64,000 nt of DNA from Burkholderiales bacterium (GTDB lineage Bacteria; Pseudomonadota; Gammaproteobacteria; Burkholderiales; Burkholderiaceae_C). Under the pieces are notes generated by a model, which was given only the letters and a program-made list of their open reading frames with translations, was not told the DNA's origin and searched no databases. The stretch lies in NCBI GenBank assembly GCA_013044035.1, contig JABEVE010000004.1:71588-135587 (forward strand), read 5' to 3'. The translations under genes and the position numbers were made by a program. Positions 39,207 through 49,106 of this stretch are shown here, piece by piece; the stretch's first letter is position 1, and the number at the start of each line of letters is the position of its first letter.

Positions 39207-41296
39207 GCGGTTTGTCCCCGCGTGCGCCAGCCATGCGCCAGCAGCAAGAATGCCGCAGCGCCGAAGCCGAGTTCATCCGTCAACGGAACAGCCGATACCA
39301 GCAGCGCTGCGGCGGCAAACGCCGCCAGCCGCTCCGGCAAGTTGAGGGTGGCACGCAGATAACCCACCGCCACGCCGCCCCACAGCACGATGGCCAGCAC
39401 AGCCTTGCCGAACACGTAGAGCACGCCGGCCCAGGTCCAGGCACCCTGCAGCATGAGTTGCGGGTCGTACACCGCCATGTACGGCACGACAAAACCAGCC
39501 AGTGCGATCTGCGTCGCCTTGAAACCGATGCGCATCGGCGAGGCTTTGGCGATAGACGCGGCGGCAAACGCGGCGAGGGCCACGGGTGGTGTCAGATCGG
39601 CCATGATGCCGAAATAAAACACGAACATATGGCTGACGATCAGCGGCACGCCGAGCTTGAGCAAAGCTGGCGCTGCGATGGAACTGGTGATGATGTAATT
39701 GGGAATCGTGGGAATGCCCATGCCCAGCACGAGGCACACCAGCATGGTCAGCACCAGTGAGGCCAGCAGGCTGTGCGAGCCGATTGCCACGATGAAGCCG
39801 GCAAAGCTGGTTGCCGCGCCCGTGAGGGTGAGCACGCCGATGATGACGCCGACGATGGCGCAGGCAATGCCCACCGGCAAGGCTTGGCGGGCGCCGTCAA
39901 TCAGGCTGTTGCGCAAGGTGCGCAGGGTGTTGTGCCCGCCTCTCACCGTCAGATTGATGGCCACCAGCAGGGCGATCACGCCCAACACCGGGACGATGCC
40001 GAACTTGAGGAAGGCCGCAGCTCCCAGACCGCAGCCGAACCAGAACACCACGCGGAATGCCGTGTGCGAAATGCGCGCCGCAATGGCCGCGCCCAGCAGC
40101 AAGATGGCGGTGAGCGATAGGCCCATCATGCCGGCGAACATCGGTGTGAAGCCGTGAAACAGCATCCAGACCAGCGCTGCCAGCGGCAGCGCGAGATGCC
40201 AGTTGTCCTTCAGCGCCATCCACGGGTTGGGGCATTCGTCGGCTGACAGGCCCATGAGTTTTTTCCGCCCGGCCTCCAGGTGCACCATCCAGAACGCAGT
40301 GAAGTAATACAGCATGGCAGGAATCACCGCAGCCTTGACGATGTCGGCATACGGAACATTCAGCGTCTCGGCCATGATGAAGGCCACCGCGCCCATGACC
40401 GGAGGCATGATCTGCCCGCCCATGCTGGCGGTGGCTTCCACCGCGCCGGCGAACACCGGGGTATAGCCGAAGCGCTTCATCAGCGGAATGGTGAACTGGC
40501 CGACGGTGAGCACGTTGGCCACTCCCGAGCCGGAGATGGTGCCCATCAACCCGGATGAAATCACGGCCACCTTGGCCGGGCCGCCGCGGGCGCGGCCCAC
40601 CAGGCCCAGCGCCAGGGCGTTGAAGAGGCGGATCATGCCGGCATGTTCGAGGAACGCGCCGAACAGAATGAACAGGAAGATGTAGGTCGCAGAAACCAGG
40701 GTCGGAATGCCGTAGATGCCCTCGGTGCCAAGGTAGAGCTGGCCGATGATCTGATCGAGCCCATAGCCGCGATGGCTGATCGCCTCCGGCAGGTACTGAC
40801 CGAACAGACCGTAGAGCAAAAACAGGCCACAGACTAGCGGCAACGCCAGGCCCAGGCTGCGCCGCGCAGCCTCGAACAGCAGTGCCACGGTGGTGGTGCC
40901 CACCAGCAGGTCCAGCGTGGTCGGGTCGCCCGAGCGCTGAATGAGTTCGGCCTCGAAGGCCCAGTGGTACAGGCCAAGGGTAAAGGCCAGAGCCCCGAGT
41001 GCCCAATCGAGCACAGGAATTTGCTGCATCCATCCCTTGTGCTTCCAGGCCGGTACGACCCAGAAGATCATCATCAGCAAAAAGCCCACGTGCAACGAGC
41101 GCATGACCAGGCTGGAGAGTGGCGAGAACGCCGCCACCACGAGTTGGTACGACGAGAAGGCGAGGGCGGCGGTCATCACCACACGCTGCGCCAGTCCCTG
41201 CAGCTTGCGCTGGTGTCCGGTGTCGGAAGACTCGGGCGCGGCCTGGCGGACGTACCCAGGATGTGAGTCGGCGTCTGTCTGAGGATGGTGCATCAC
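39197..41296 (-). CDS. TRAP transporter fused DctQM-type permease
   Basis: 699 aa, multi-TM; LGLVGRARGGPAKVAVISSGLMGTISGSGVANVLTVGQFTIPLMKRFGYTPVFAGAVEATASMGGQIMPPVMGAVAFIMAE. Confidence 0.92.
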   Translation of the reverse strand: MMHHPQTDADSHPGYVRQAAPESSDTGHQRKLQGLAQRVVMTAALAFSSYQLVVAAFSPLSSLVMRSLHVGFLLMMIFWVVPAWKHKGWMQQIPVLDWALGALAFTLGLYHWAFEAELIQRSGDPTTLDLLVGTTTVALLFEAARRSLGLALPLVCGLFLLYGLFGQYLPEAISHRGYGLDQIIGQLYLGTEGIYGIPTLVSATYIFLFILFGAFLEHAGMIRLFNALALGLVGRARGGPAKVAVISSGLMGTISGSGVANVLTVGQFTIPLMKRFGYTPVFAGAVEATASMGGQIMPPVMGAVAFIMAETLNVPYADIVKAAVIPAMLYYFTAFWMVHLEAGRKKLMGLSADECPNPWMALKDNWHLALPLAALVWMLFHGFTPMFAGMMGLSLTAILLLGAAIAARISHTAFRVVFWFGCGLGAAAFLKFGIVPVLGVIALLVAINLTVRGGHNTLRTLRNSLIDGARQALPVGIACAIVGVIIGVLTLTGAATSFAGFIVAIGSHSLLASLVLTMLVCLVLGMGIPTIPNYIITSSIAAPALLKLGVPLIVSHMFVFYFGIMADLTPPVALAAFAAASIAKASPMRIGFKATQIALAGFVVPYMAVYDPQLMLQGAWTWAGVLYVFGKAVLAIVLWGGVAVGYLRATLNLPERLAAFAAAALLVSAVPLTDELGFGAAAFLLLAHGWRTRGQTAVV

Positions 41297-41306
41297 GCAG
41301 CGCGCC

Positions 41307-42278
41307 TTACTTCAACACACCGGCTTCGCGGTAATACCGTTCCGCACCGGGATGCAGCGGCACTGGCGAGCCCTTGGCTGCGATTTGAAGGTTGATGGCC
41401 TTGGCTGCTGCGTGGGCCGCGACCAGTTCCGGCAAGTGGGTGAACATGGCCTTGGTCATTTGATAGACCGTCTCGTCGCTCAGACCCTCGCGTGTCACCA
41501 GGAAGTTGCGGATGGCGGCAGTGGGCACTTCGGTGGTCTGGCCCTCGTACGTGTTGGCGGGAATCATGCCTGGCTGATAGGCGGAATCGCCCACCTTGGC
41601 CACGACCTCCGCCGGGATGGCGACGACGACGATCTTTTGCGTCGCCGCCAGATCACGCAGCGACGACACCCCCAAACCCGCGGATTGCAATGTGACGTCG
41701 AGTTGGCGGTTTTTCATCAATTCGACCGATTCGCCGAAGGGGAGATATTCCACCTTGGCGAAATCCGCATAGCTCAGCCCAGCCGCCTTGAGTATGGCGC
41801 GTGCGTTGAGTTCGGTGCCGCTTTTCGGCGCCCCTACCGCAATGCGCTTGCCCTTGAGGTCCGCCAGGGTCTTGATGCCCGAATCCGCGCTGGCCACGAT
41901 CTGAACGTAGTTGGGGTAGATGGCGGCCATGGTGCGCAATTTTTTCAAGGGCGCCTTGAAGCCGGCTTCGGTGTCGCCCTTCCAGGCGTCCGACAGCGAG
42001 TCGCCAAGCGAAAACCCAACTTCGGCGCGCCCCGCCTCGATCAGATTCAGGTTTTCGACCGAGCCCTTGGTGGCTTGCACTGTGGTCTTGGCGCTGGGGA
42101 TGGCCTTGGCGTCGATTTGCGACAGCGCAACGCCCAGCGGGTAGTACACCCCGCTGGTGCCGCCGGTGGCGATGGTGATGAACTCGGCTGCGTGACCTGG
42201 AATGGCCGACGCGGCGGCCAGTGCAAGACCTGCGATGAACACGGCCGTGGCGCGGCCCCAGGAGGTTGTTTTGAGCAT
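41307..42278 (-). CDS. TAXI family TRAP transporter solute-binding protein
   Basis: FITIATGGTSGVYYPLGVALSQI…DLKGKRIAVGAPKSGTELNARAILKAAGLSY. Confidence 0.92.
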   Translation of the reverse strand: MLKTTSWGRATAVFIAGLALAAASAIPGHAAEFITIATGGTSGVYYPLGVALSQIDAKAIPSAKTTVQATKGSVENLNLIEAGRAEVGFSLGDSLSDAWKGDTEAGFKAPLKKLRTMAAIYPNYVQIVASADSGIKTLADLKGKRIAVGAPKSGTELNARAILKAAGLSYADFAKVEYLPFGESVELMKNRQLDVTLQSAGLGVSSLRDLAATQKIVVVAIPAEVVAKVGDSAYQPGMIPANTYEGQTTEVPTAAIRNFLVTREGLSDETVYQMTKAMFTHLPELVAAHAAAKAINLQIAAKGSPVPLHPGAERYYREAGVLK

Positions 42279-42423
42279 GTTGAGTCTCCGTTGTTTTCAC
42301 AAGTTACAAACGGAAACGATGCTACGAGAACCCACTGCGGATGCATCCGGGAAAACACGAGTGCAGAGTGGTCCAATGTCGTCCCCGTGACGGATCGGGG
42401 ACACGCCATGCCGAACTTTCTCG

Positions 42424-43875
42424 TCAAACCAGGGTGCGGCGCCTCGCCAGTGGCGGGTTGGTGGCGAGATACTCGCGAATGCCCTCGAAGATCGAGCGGG
42501 CGACTTGCCTGCGGTAGGCGGGCGTTTGCAGGCGCGCTTCCTCTTCGGGGTTGCTGATGAAGGCGGTTTCCACCAGCATCGACGGTACGGTTGGCGACTT
42601 GAGCACGACGAAGCTGGCTTGTTGGACTTGGCGTGAATGCAGGTGCACGAGGCTGCCCATCTTCTTCAAGGTCGGGCCAGCCATCTTCATGCTGGCATTG
42701 ATCTGGGCCGTGGTCGACATGTCGAGCAGAACCTTGGCCACCTGATAGTCGCGCGAGTTGATGTCGATGCCGCCGATGGCATCGGAGGCGTTCTCGCGCT
42801 GCGCCATCATGCGCGCCTCGACGCTGGATGCGCCACCATCCGACAGGCAATAGACCGAGGCGCCACGCGCCTCCGGGGTGAACCAGCCATCGGCGTGGAT
42901 GGAGGTGAACAGGTCGGCGTTGGCGCGCTGCGCTTTCTCCACCCGCATCCACAGCGGCACGAAAAAGTCGCTGTCGCGGGTCATCATCACCCGCATGTTG
43001 GGTGTGTTCATGGCCAGGTCGCGCAAGTGCCTGCCGATGAGCAGCACCACGTCCTTTTCATGCACGCCGGACGGCCCGGTGGCGCCAGGATCCTCGCCGC
43101 CATGGCCGGGATCGATCGCCAGCAGCACACTGCGCTCGGGGCGCCGGTCGCGCCGCATCGGCTGCCCGGAGTTTCGGGTTCGCGCGCTGTTGTCAGCGAC
43201 CAGGGCATCCGGTTGGCGCGCGGCCGATTCGTGACGCCTGCCGGAGCCGCTGCGCGCCAGGGTTTCAGGCTGGCGTGAAGGGCTGGTGCCGTCGAGTTCG
43301 GCGCGATGCTGGCTGATCCAGTCGCCCAGACTGTCGGGTTTGGCTTGCGCGACACGGGCGGATGGCGACGTCAGCGCAGCGCCCGCTGCATCCGCCGGCG
43401 CTGGACTGCCATGCAGCGCAGCCTCGCGGTCCATGAAGGCCAGCAGGCGGTCGCCCTGGGCCGGGTACAGGTCGAACACCATGCGGTTTTCGTAGGCGGC
43501 CACCGGCAGCAGGTTGAAGACCTGAGGCTTCACGGCCTGTTTCAGGTCGAACACCAGGCGCACCACGTCGGGCGCGTACTGCGCTACCCGCACGTCCTTG
43601 ATGAAGGGATCGTCGGGTTTGATCTTGCCAACCAGCTCCCTGAGCTGGGGGCTCAGTTCCAGACCGTTCACGTCCACCACCAAACGAGGTGGCTCGGGCA
43701 CGAGAAAATGGGTTGCAGTCAGGGGCTGGTCCGATTCCAGCGTCACCCGGGTGTAGTCCGATGCAGGCCAGACGCGTACCGAGAGGATCGTGGCACCACG
43801 CGCCAACATGGGCGTGGTGAGCAGCAGCGCGAGGGTGGAGGTTTGAAGCAGGAACTGGCGGCGATCGGTACTCAT
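42424..43875 (-). CDS. amiC: N-acetylmuramoyl-L-alanine amidase with AMIN domain
   Basis: MSTDRRQFLLQTS (Tat-like), AMIN region, LAIDPGHGGEDPGATGPSGVHEKDVVLLIGRHL, VETAFISNPEEEARL. Confidence 0.92.
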   Translation of the reverse strand: MSTDRRQFLLQTSTLALLLTTPMLARGATILSVRVWPASDYTRVTLESDQPLTATHFLVPEPPRLVVDVNGLELSPQLRELVGKIKPDDPFIKDVRVAQYAPDVVRLVFDLKQAVKPQVFNLLPVAAYENRMVFDLYPAQGDRLLAFMDREAALHGSPAPADAAGAALTSPSARVAQAKPDSLGDWISQHRAELDGTSPSRQPETLARSGSGRRHESAARQPDALVADNSARTRNSGQPMRRDRRPERSVLLAIDPGHGGEDPGATGPSGVHEKDVVLLIGRHLRDLAMNTPNMRVMMTRDSDFFVPLWMRVEKAQRANADLFTSIHADGWFTPEARGASVYCLSDGGASSVEARMMAQRENASDAIGGIDINSRDYQVAKVLLDMSTTAQINASMKMAGPTLKKMGSLVHLHSRQVQQASFVVLKSPTVPSMLVETAFISNPEEEARLQTPAYRRQVARSIFEGIREYLATNPPLARRRTLV

Positions 43876-43923
43876 GGCGGGCACTCCCTGGCGAGGCACA
43901 CCAGGACGTGTCCAGGTGCGTGG

Positions 43924-44439
43924 TCAGGCGTCTGCCTGCGCAGACACCAGCTGTTGAAGCAAGGCAGCCCCCAATGCGCTGCCGCTCTGCAAGACGATCG
44001 CCCGGCCTTCGGCGGTCGCTCGGAACGCAAGGTCCACATCAGTCTGGGGAAGCAGGGCCGGCGCGTGCTCGGGCCACTCGACCAGACAAAGACTTTGACC
44101 ATCGAGCATCTCGCGCAAGCCGGCATCATCCCATTCATCAGGCGATGAAAACCGATAGAGATCAATATGATAGGCAGACGTCTGCAGAGTTCCCTTTAAT
44201 TTTAGGGATTTTCGGTCGATTGCATAGGGCTCGACCAGCGCATAACTGGGACTTTTGATTCGACCTGTGACCTTCAAGCCACGCAAAATGGAGCGAACCA
44301 GCGTGGTTTTGCCCGCGCCGAGATCACCGCGCAGGGTGATCAGTGCGCCAGGGAGATCATGCTGCAGCAAAGCCCGCGCCAAGGCGGCCCCCAGCGCCAC
44401 GGTGGCAGCCTCATCGGCGCAGTGACGGAGCAGTGACAT
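43924..44439 (-). CDS. tsaE: tRNA threonylcarbamoyladenosine biosynthesis ATPase TsaE
   Basis: ITLRGDLGAGKTTLVRSILRGL…IKSPSYALVEPY…YHIDLYRF…LVEWPEHA. Confidence 0.93.
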   Translation of the reverse strand: MSLLRHCADEAATVALGAALARALLQHDLPGALITLRGDLGAGKTTLVRSILRGLKVTGRIKSPSYALVEPYAIDRKSLKLKGTLQTSAYHIDLYRFSSPDEWDDAGLREMLDGQSLCLVEWPEHAPALLPQTDVDLAFRATAEGRAIVLQSGSALGAALLQQLVSAQADA

Positions 44440-44509
44440 GGACGTGGGGACGGCAGGTGATCGGAACACAGGGGAGGGGGAAATGTGCTCGGGCATTTAG
44501 CATCGTGGC

Positions 44510-45748
44510 ATGGACGACCGCAGGGAGCAGGTGGACATGAATCCAACGCCCGATGAAGCGGCGCTGAAGGCCTTGGCCACGGACATCCGGACCGAGGCTG
44601 AGCGACTGGGATTCTCGCAAATCGCCATCAGCGATGTGGATCTCGGCGCCGCCGAGGCAGGGTTGCAGCGTTGGCTGGATGCCGGCTTCCACGGCGAGAT
44701 GGGCTATATGGCGCGCCACGGCAGCATACGTGCGCGCCCCGCCGAACTGGTGCCCGGCACGCTGCGCGTCATCACGGCGCGCATGGACTACCTGCCCGCC
44801 CATTCATCTTCCACGTCGGCGACTGAACCGCTCACCGCGTCGCCCCCAGAACCACCCACGGCCGACTGGCGTGACGCCGAGTGGGCGCGCATTGCCGATC
44901 CGCAAGCTGCCGTGGTCTCGGTCTACGCCCGCGGTCGCGACTATCACAAGGTGTTGCGCTCGCGGTTGCAGAAGCTGGCCGGCTTCATCGCCTCGCGCAC
45001 CGATCCCGGTGTGGTGCGCGTGTTCACCGACTCCGCTCCGGTGCTGGAGGTGGCGCTGGCGGCACGCGGGGGCATGGGCTGGCGCGGCAAACACACGCTA
45101 CTGCTCAACCGCGAGGCCGGGTCGATGTTTTTTCTGGGCGAATTGTTCATCGGCTTGCCGCTGCCGGTGGACGCACCGCAACAGGAGCACTGCGGCAGTT
45201 GCAGCCGCTGCATCGACATCTGTCCCACCCGCGCCATCGTCGCGCCCTACACACTGGATGCGCGGCGCTGCATTGCCTACCTCACCATCGAGCTGGCAGG
45301 CTCCATTCCTGAGGATATGCGGCCCTTGATGGGCAACCGCGTCTACGGTTGCGACGACTGCCAGCTCGTTTGCCCCTGGAACAAGTACGCGCAGACCTCG
45401 CCGCTGCCGGATTTCGCGCCCCGCCATGCACTCGACAGCTCCGGCCTGCTGCAGCTCTGGGCATGGAGCGAAACGGATTTTTTGCAGCGCACCGAAGGCA
45501 GTGCCATGCGCCGCATCGGCTTCGAACGGTTCCGCCGCAATCTGGCCGTCGCGCTGGGCAACGCGCGCCGCAGCCTCCCTGCCGGGCAGGTCTCGCAGCA
45601 AGTCATCGAAACCGCGCTGCGCGCTGGTTTGACCGCCGCAACGCCGCTGGTGGCGGAGCACATTCGCTGGGCTCTGACCCAATCTCCGGGAACGACTGGC
45701 AGCGATCTTTCAGGCTCGCTGCATCAGGCTCAGGAACACGGGCAGTGA
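44510..45748 (+). CDS. queG: Epoxyqueuosine reductase
   Basis: CGSCSRCIDICPTRAIVAPYTLDARRCIAYLTIELAGSIPEDMRPLMGNRVYGCDDCQLVCPWN; start may be 44537. Confidence 0.94.
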   Translation: MDDRREQVDMNPTPDEAALKALATDIRTEAERLGFSQIAISDVDLGAAEAGLQRWLDAGFHGEMGYMARHGSIRARPAELVPGTLRVITARMDYLPAHSSSTSATEPLTASPPEPPTADWRDAEWARIADPQAAVVSVYARGRDYHKVLRSRLQKLAGFIASRTDPGVVRVFTDSAPVLEVALAARGGMGWRGKHTLLLNREAGSMFFLGELFIGLPLPVDAPQQEHCGSCSRCIDICPTRAIVAPYTLDARRCIAYLTIELAGSIPEDMRPLMGNRVYGCDDCQLVCPWNKYAQTSPLPDFAPRHALDSSGLLQLWAWSETDFLQRTEGSAMRRIGFERFRRNLAVALGNARRSLPAGQVSQQVIETALRAGLTAATPLVAEHIRWALTQSPGTTGSDLSGSLHQAQEHGQ

Positions 45749-46609
45749 CGCCGCGCCGAGCAGGGTGGACAGGCTGACCAGCCCTGCCACATACGGCCCG
45801 TCGCCACCCATGCGCGCCGCCAGCACGTAGGCGCTGGAAGCGGTGGGCATGGAGGCGAACATCACCACCACCGTGGCTTCCAGCGGTGTCAGATGCAACC
45901 ACAGTGCCAGAGCCCAGGCAATGAGCGGAATGAAGGCATGGCGTACGGCCATCAACCACGCTGTGAGGCGCCCATCGCGGTGAATGCCGCGCCATTGCAA
46001 GCCAGCGCCCACCGTCATCAGCCCCATCGCAATGGACGCGTTGCCGATGCGATCGAGCACCGGCAGCACCAGCGCCGGCGGTTTGAGCCCCAGACTGTGC
46101 GCCACCAGTCCAGCGGCCGTGGCGACGATCAGGGGATTGCGCAGCAACTCGCGCAGCAAGCCCTGCTGTGCGTGCCTGGCCAGCGGCCACACCGCCGCCG
46201 CATTGCACAGTGGCACGCCGAAGGCGATGAGCACGGCCACGAGTGACACCGCCTGCGCCCCTCCCAGCCGATCGGCAACGGCCAGCGCGATGTAGGAGTT
46301 GAAGCGGAAGGCGCACTGCACGCCGCTTGCGGTGCGGCGCTTGTCGGCCCGAAGCCAGAACGCGGCGTAAGCCAGGGCAATGCCGCAGAGCAGCGCGCCG
46401 ATACCGGCCAGCAGGACCGACGAAGCCCCAGCCAGGGTGTAGTGACCGCGGCTGCTGGTGGAGAAAAGCAGCACCGGAAACAACACGTAATAGACAAGCC
46501 GCTCGATGCCGCTCCAGACATCACGCTTGAGCGAAGTCCATTGCGACAAGGCAAAGCCCAGTGCGATGAGCGAGAAGTCCGGGAACAGCAACAGGGCGTT
46601 GTGCGACAT
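45710..46609 (-). CDS. AEC (auxin efflux carrier) family transporter
   Basis: About 10 TM; FRFNSYIALAVADRLGG, NPLIVATAAGLVAHSLGLKPP, MPTASSAYVLAARMGGD. Confidence 0.88.
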   Translation of the reverse strand: MSHNALLLFPDFSLIALGFALSQWTSLKRDVWSGIERLVYYVLFPVLLFSTSSRGHYTLAGASSVLLAGIGALLCGIALAYAAFWLRADKRRTASGVQCAFRFNSYIALAVADRLGGAQAVSLVAVLIAFGVPLCNAAAVWPLARHAQQGLLRELLRNPLIVATAAGLVAHSLGLKPPALVLPVLDRIGNASIAMGLMTVGAGLQWRGIHRDGRLTAWLMAVRHAFIPLIAWALALWLHLTPLEATVVVMFASMPTASSAYVLAARMGGDGPYVAGLVSLSTLLGAASLPVFLSLMQRA

Positions 46610-46725
46610 GAGGCGCAGCATACCGAGCAAGCTTCATCCCCGTCCCCGAAGACTCGGTCCTGCAATGCTGGCGTTGATGGACCGGACCTGCAGCCAAGCG
46701 TCCGTCAGGCGACTAGCATCGAGTC

Positions 46726-47334
46726 ATGCCAGCCTCAAACCACATGCCGCAACGCGTTGCCCAGCGAGTACATCCGCACCGTTGGGACACTGTGCTCGAG
46801 TTGCCTTTCGGCAAGCTCGGCCTGCGCTGCTCCAAGACAGAAGTGCTCGCCCTCGAATACCTGCCGGCGGCCACGCCGCCGCGAACCGCGTCAACCCCGT
46901 TGGCGCGCGAGGTGCAGGCGCAGTTGCAGGCCTACTGCCGCGATCCTGGCCATCGTTTCGACTTGCCACTGAGCCCAGCCGGCACCGCCTTCCAGCGTCG
47001 CGTCTGGACCTTGTTGCGCGAGATTCCATGCGGTACCACGCGAACCTATGGCGAGGCCGCGCGGCAACTCGGCAGTGCAGCCCGGGCCGTGGGCCAGGCT
47101 TGTGGCGCCAATCCTCATGCGCCGGTGATTCCCTGCCACCGCATCGTCGCCGCTGCCGGCTTGGGAGGCTTTGCCCACTCGACCGATGCCGCTGGCGAGT
47201 TGTTGCTCATCAAACGTTGGCTGCTGCTGCACGAGGGGGCGCCAGCCAACGGTGCGGCACAAGCCGTGCATGCGCTGGCTGCGGCAACCGGCGAGGTGGT
47301 GCAAAACCAGCCTTGTGGAGCGGTTCATGAATGA
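46726..47334 (+). CDS. ogt: Methylated-DNA--protein-cysteine methyltransferase
   Basis: GTAFQRRVWTLLREIPCGTTRTYGEAARQLG…PVIPCHRIVAAAGLGGF. Confidence 0.93.
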   Translation: MPASNHMPQRVAQRVHPHRWDTVLELPFGKLGLRCSKTEVLALEYLPAATPPRTASTPLAREVQAQLQAYCRDPGHRFDLPLSPAGTAFQRRVWTLLREIPCGTTRTYGEAARQLGSAARAVGQACGANPHAPVIPCHRIVAAAGLGGFAHSTDAAGELLLIKRWLLLHEGAPANGAAQAVHALAAATGEVVQNQPCGAVHE

Positions 47335-48388
47335 AGCCGAAGCCGCGGCAGTCTCGAGCGCAGGCTCAGCACGTTCGACGACCCAGATGTCCAGCGACAC
47401 CCCCGAAGCCACGACGGTCACGCGCCAACGCGGCCGCCCGACCGCGCACCCGGACTGGCCGCAAGCGCCCGCCGCCTGTATCGACAGTATTCAGCGCTTT
47501 TGCGACACCCTCTGGTTGGAACATGGCTTGTCCACCAACACCCTGGCGGCCTATCGCAGTGACCTGACCCTGTTCGCGCGCTGGCTGATGCTTGCCGGCA
47601 GTCCGGGTTTGCATGCTGTCACTGAGGCCGATCTGCTGGCCTATCTCGCTGTGCGTTTCGCCGGCAGCAAGGCCACGGCGTCCAACCGTCGCCTTGCTGC
47701 CTTGCGACGCTACTTTCACTGGGTCCTGCGCGAGCGCCTGCGCAGCGACGACCCCACGCTCAAGCTCGAGCGCGCGCGCGAACAGGCACGGCGCCCCAAG
47801 ACCTTGAGTGAAGCCCAGGTCGAGGCCCTGCTGCTGGCGCCGGACGTGAACACGCCGCTGGGTCTGCGTGACCGCACCATGCTGGAGCTACTCTACGCCA
47901 GTGGCCTGCGCGTGAGCGAGTTGGTGGCGCTCAAGGCCGTGCATCTGAGCCTGGCCGATGCCGTGGTCCGTATCGTGGCCGGCAAGGGTGGCAAGGACAG
48001 GCTGGTGCCGTTCGGTGAGCAAGCCGCATTCTGGCTGGAACGCTATGCACGCGAGGCCCGCCCGGCTTTGCTTGGCGTGGGTGACAGTGATTTTTTGTTC
48101 ATCACCCGTCACAGTGGTCGAGCCGGCAAGCGTGCCCCTGGCGGCATGACGCGGCAGATGTTCTGGACCCTGCTCAAGCGCCACGCGCTGCGCGCCGGCG
48201 TCGATGCGCCACTCTCGCCCCACACGCTGCGACATGCATTCGCCACCCATCTGCTCAACCACGGCGCCGACCTGCGGGTGGTGCAATTGCTGCTCGGCCA
48301 CGCTGACATCTCCACCACGCAGATCTACACCCATGTCGCGCGCGAGCGGCTCAAGCAACTGCACGCGCATCACCATCCCCGGGGCTAG
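47327..48388 (+). CDS. xerD: Tyrosine recombinase XerD
   Basis: GLSTNTLAAYRSDLTLFARWL…LLYASGLRVSELVALK…LSPHTLRHAFATHLLNHGADLRVVQLLLGHADISTTQIYTHV. Confidence 0.95.
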   Translation: MNEAEAAAVSSAGSARSTTQMSSDTPEATTVTRQRGRPTAHPDWPQAPAACIDSIQRFCDTLWLEHGLSTNTLAAYRSDLTLFARWLMLAGSPGLHAVTEADLLAYLAVRFAGSKATASNRRLAALRRYFHWVLRERLRSDDPTLKLERAREQARRPKTLSEAQVEALLLAPDVNTPLGLRDRTMLELLYASGLRVSELVALKAVHLSLADAVVRIVAGKGGKDRLVPFGEQAAFWLERYAREARPALLGVGDSDFLFITRHSGRAGKRAPGGMTRQMFWTLLKRHALRAGVDAPLSPHTLRHAFATHLLNHGADLRVVQLLLGHADISTTQIYTHVARERLKQLHAHHHPRG

Positions 48389-48398
48389 GAGCTCATCC

Positions 48399-48995
48399 AT
48401 GGCACACAATGACTTCGGGTCTGCCCTGATCCTGCTGTTGCTGATCCTCGATCCGTTCGGCAACTTGCCGTTCTTCATCGCCATCATGCGGCAGTTGCCG
48501 AAGCAGCGCCGGCTGCCCGTGGCCCTGCGCGAAATCGGCATCGCCTACGTGGTGTTGCTGGCGTTCATGTGGGGCGGGCAGGGGTTCTTGCGCATCATGG
48601 GCCTGAGCCAACCGGCGCTGGAAGTGGCCGGTGGCGTCATTCTGCTGCTGGTCGCCATCAAGATGATCTTTTCCAGCACGTCCGAAATTTTTGGTGGAAC
48701 CGACGGCAAGGAGCCGATGGTTTTCCCGCTGGCCGTGCCCTTGCTGGCAGGGCCTTCAGCGCTGGCCACGGTGCTGCTGCTGACCTCACGCCAACCCGGA
48801 CAAATGTGGACCTGGGTGGCCGCACTGACCGCTGCCATCGTCGTCACCGGTGGCCTGCTGCTGATGGCCGAAACCCTGTTGAAATGGGTGGGCGACTCGG
48901 TCATGCGTGCCGGCGAAAAGCTCATGGGCCTGATCCTCACGGCCATTGCCGTCAATATGCTGCTGGGCGGACTGCGCACCTACTTTCTGCATTGA
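48399..48995 (+). CDS. MarC family integral membrane protein
   Basis: LILLLLILDPFGNLPFFIAIMRQLPKQRR…FPLAVPLLAGPSALATVLLLTS…GLILTAIAVNMLLGGLRTYF. Confidence 0.92.
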   Translation: MAHNDFGSALILLLLILDPFGNLPFFIAIMRQLPKQRRLPVALREIGIAYVVLLAFMWGGQGFLRIMGLSQPALEVAGGVILLLVAIKMIFSSTSEIFGGTDGKEPMVFPLAVPLLAGPSALATVLLLTSRQPGQMWTWVAALTAAIVVTGGLLLMAETLLKWVGDSVMRAGEKLMGLILTAIAVNMLLGGLRTYFLH

Positions 48996-49106
48996 CCCTG
49001 AACCGCGATGTTCTCCAGGGCCCTTGTCCGGACGCCGCGCATCAGCCACAGCCTGCCAGACGCCTGCGCCTTGACTCGCCTCCACCGAGCGCCATCGACG
49101 CGCGTT

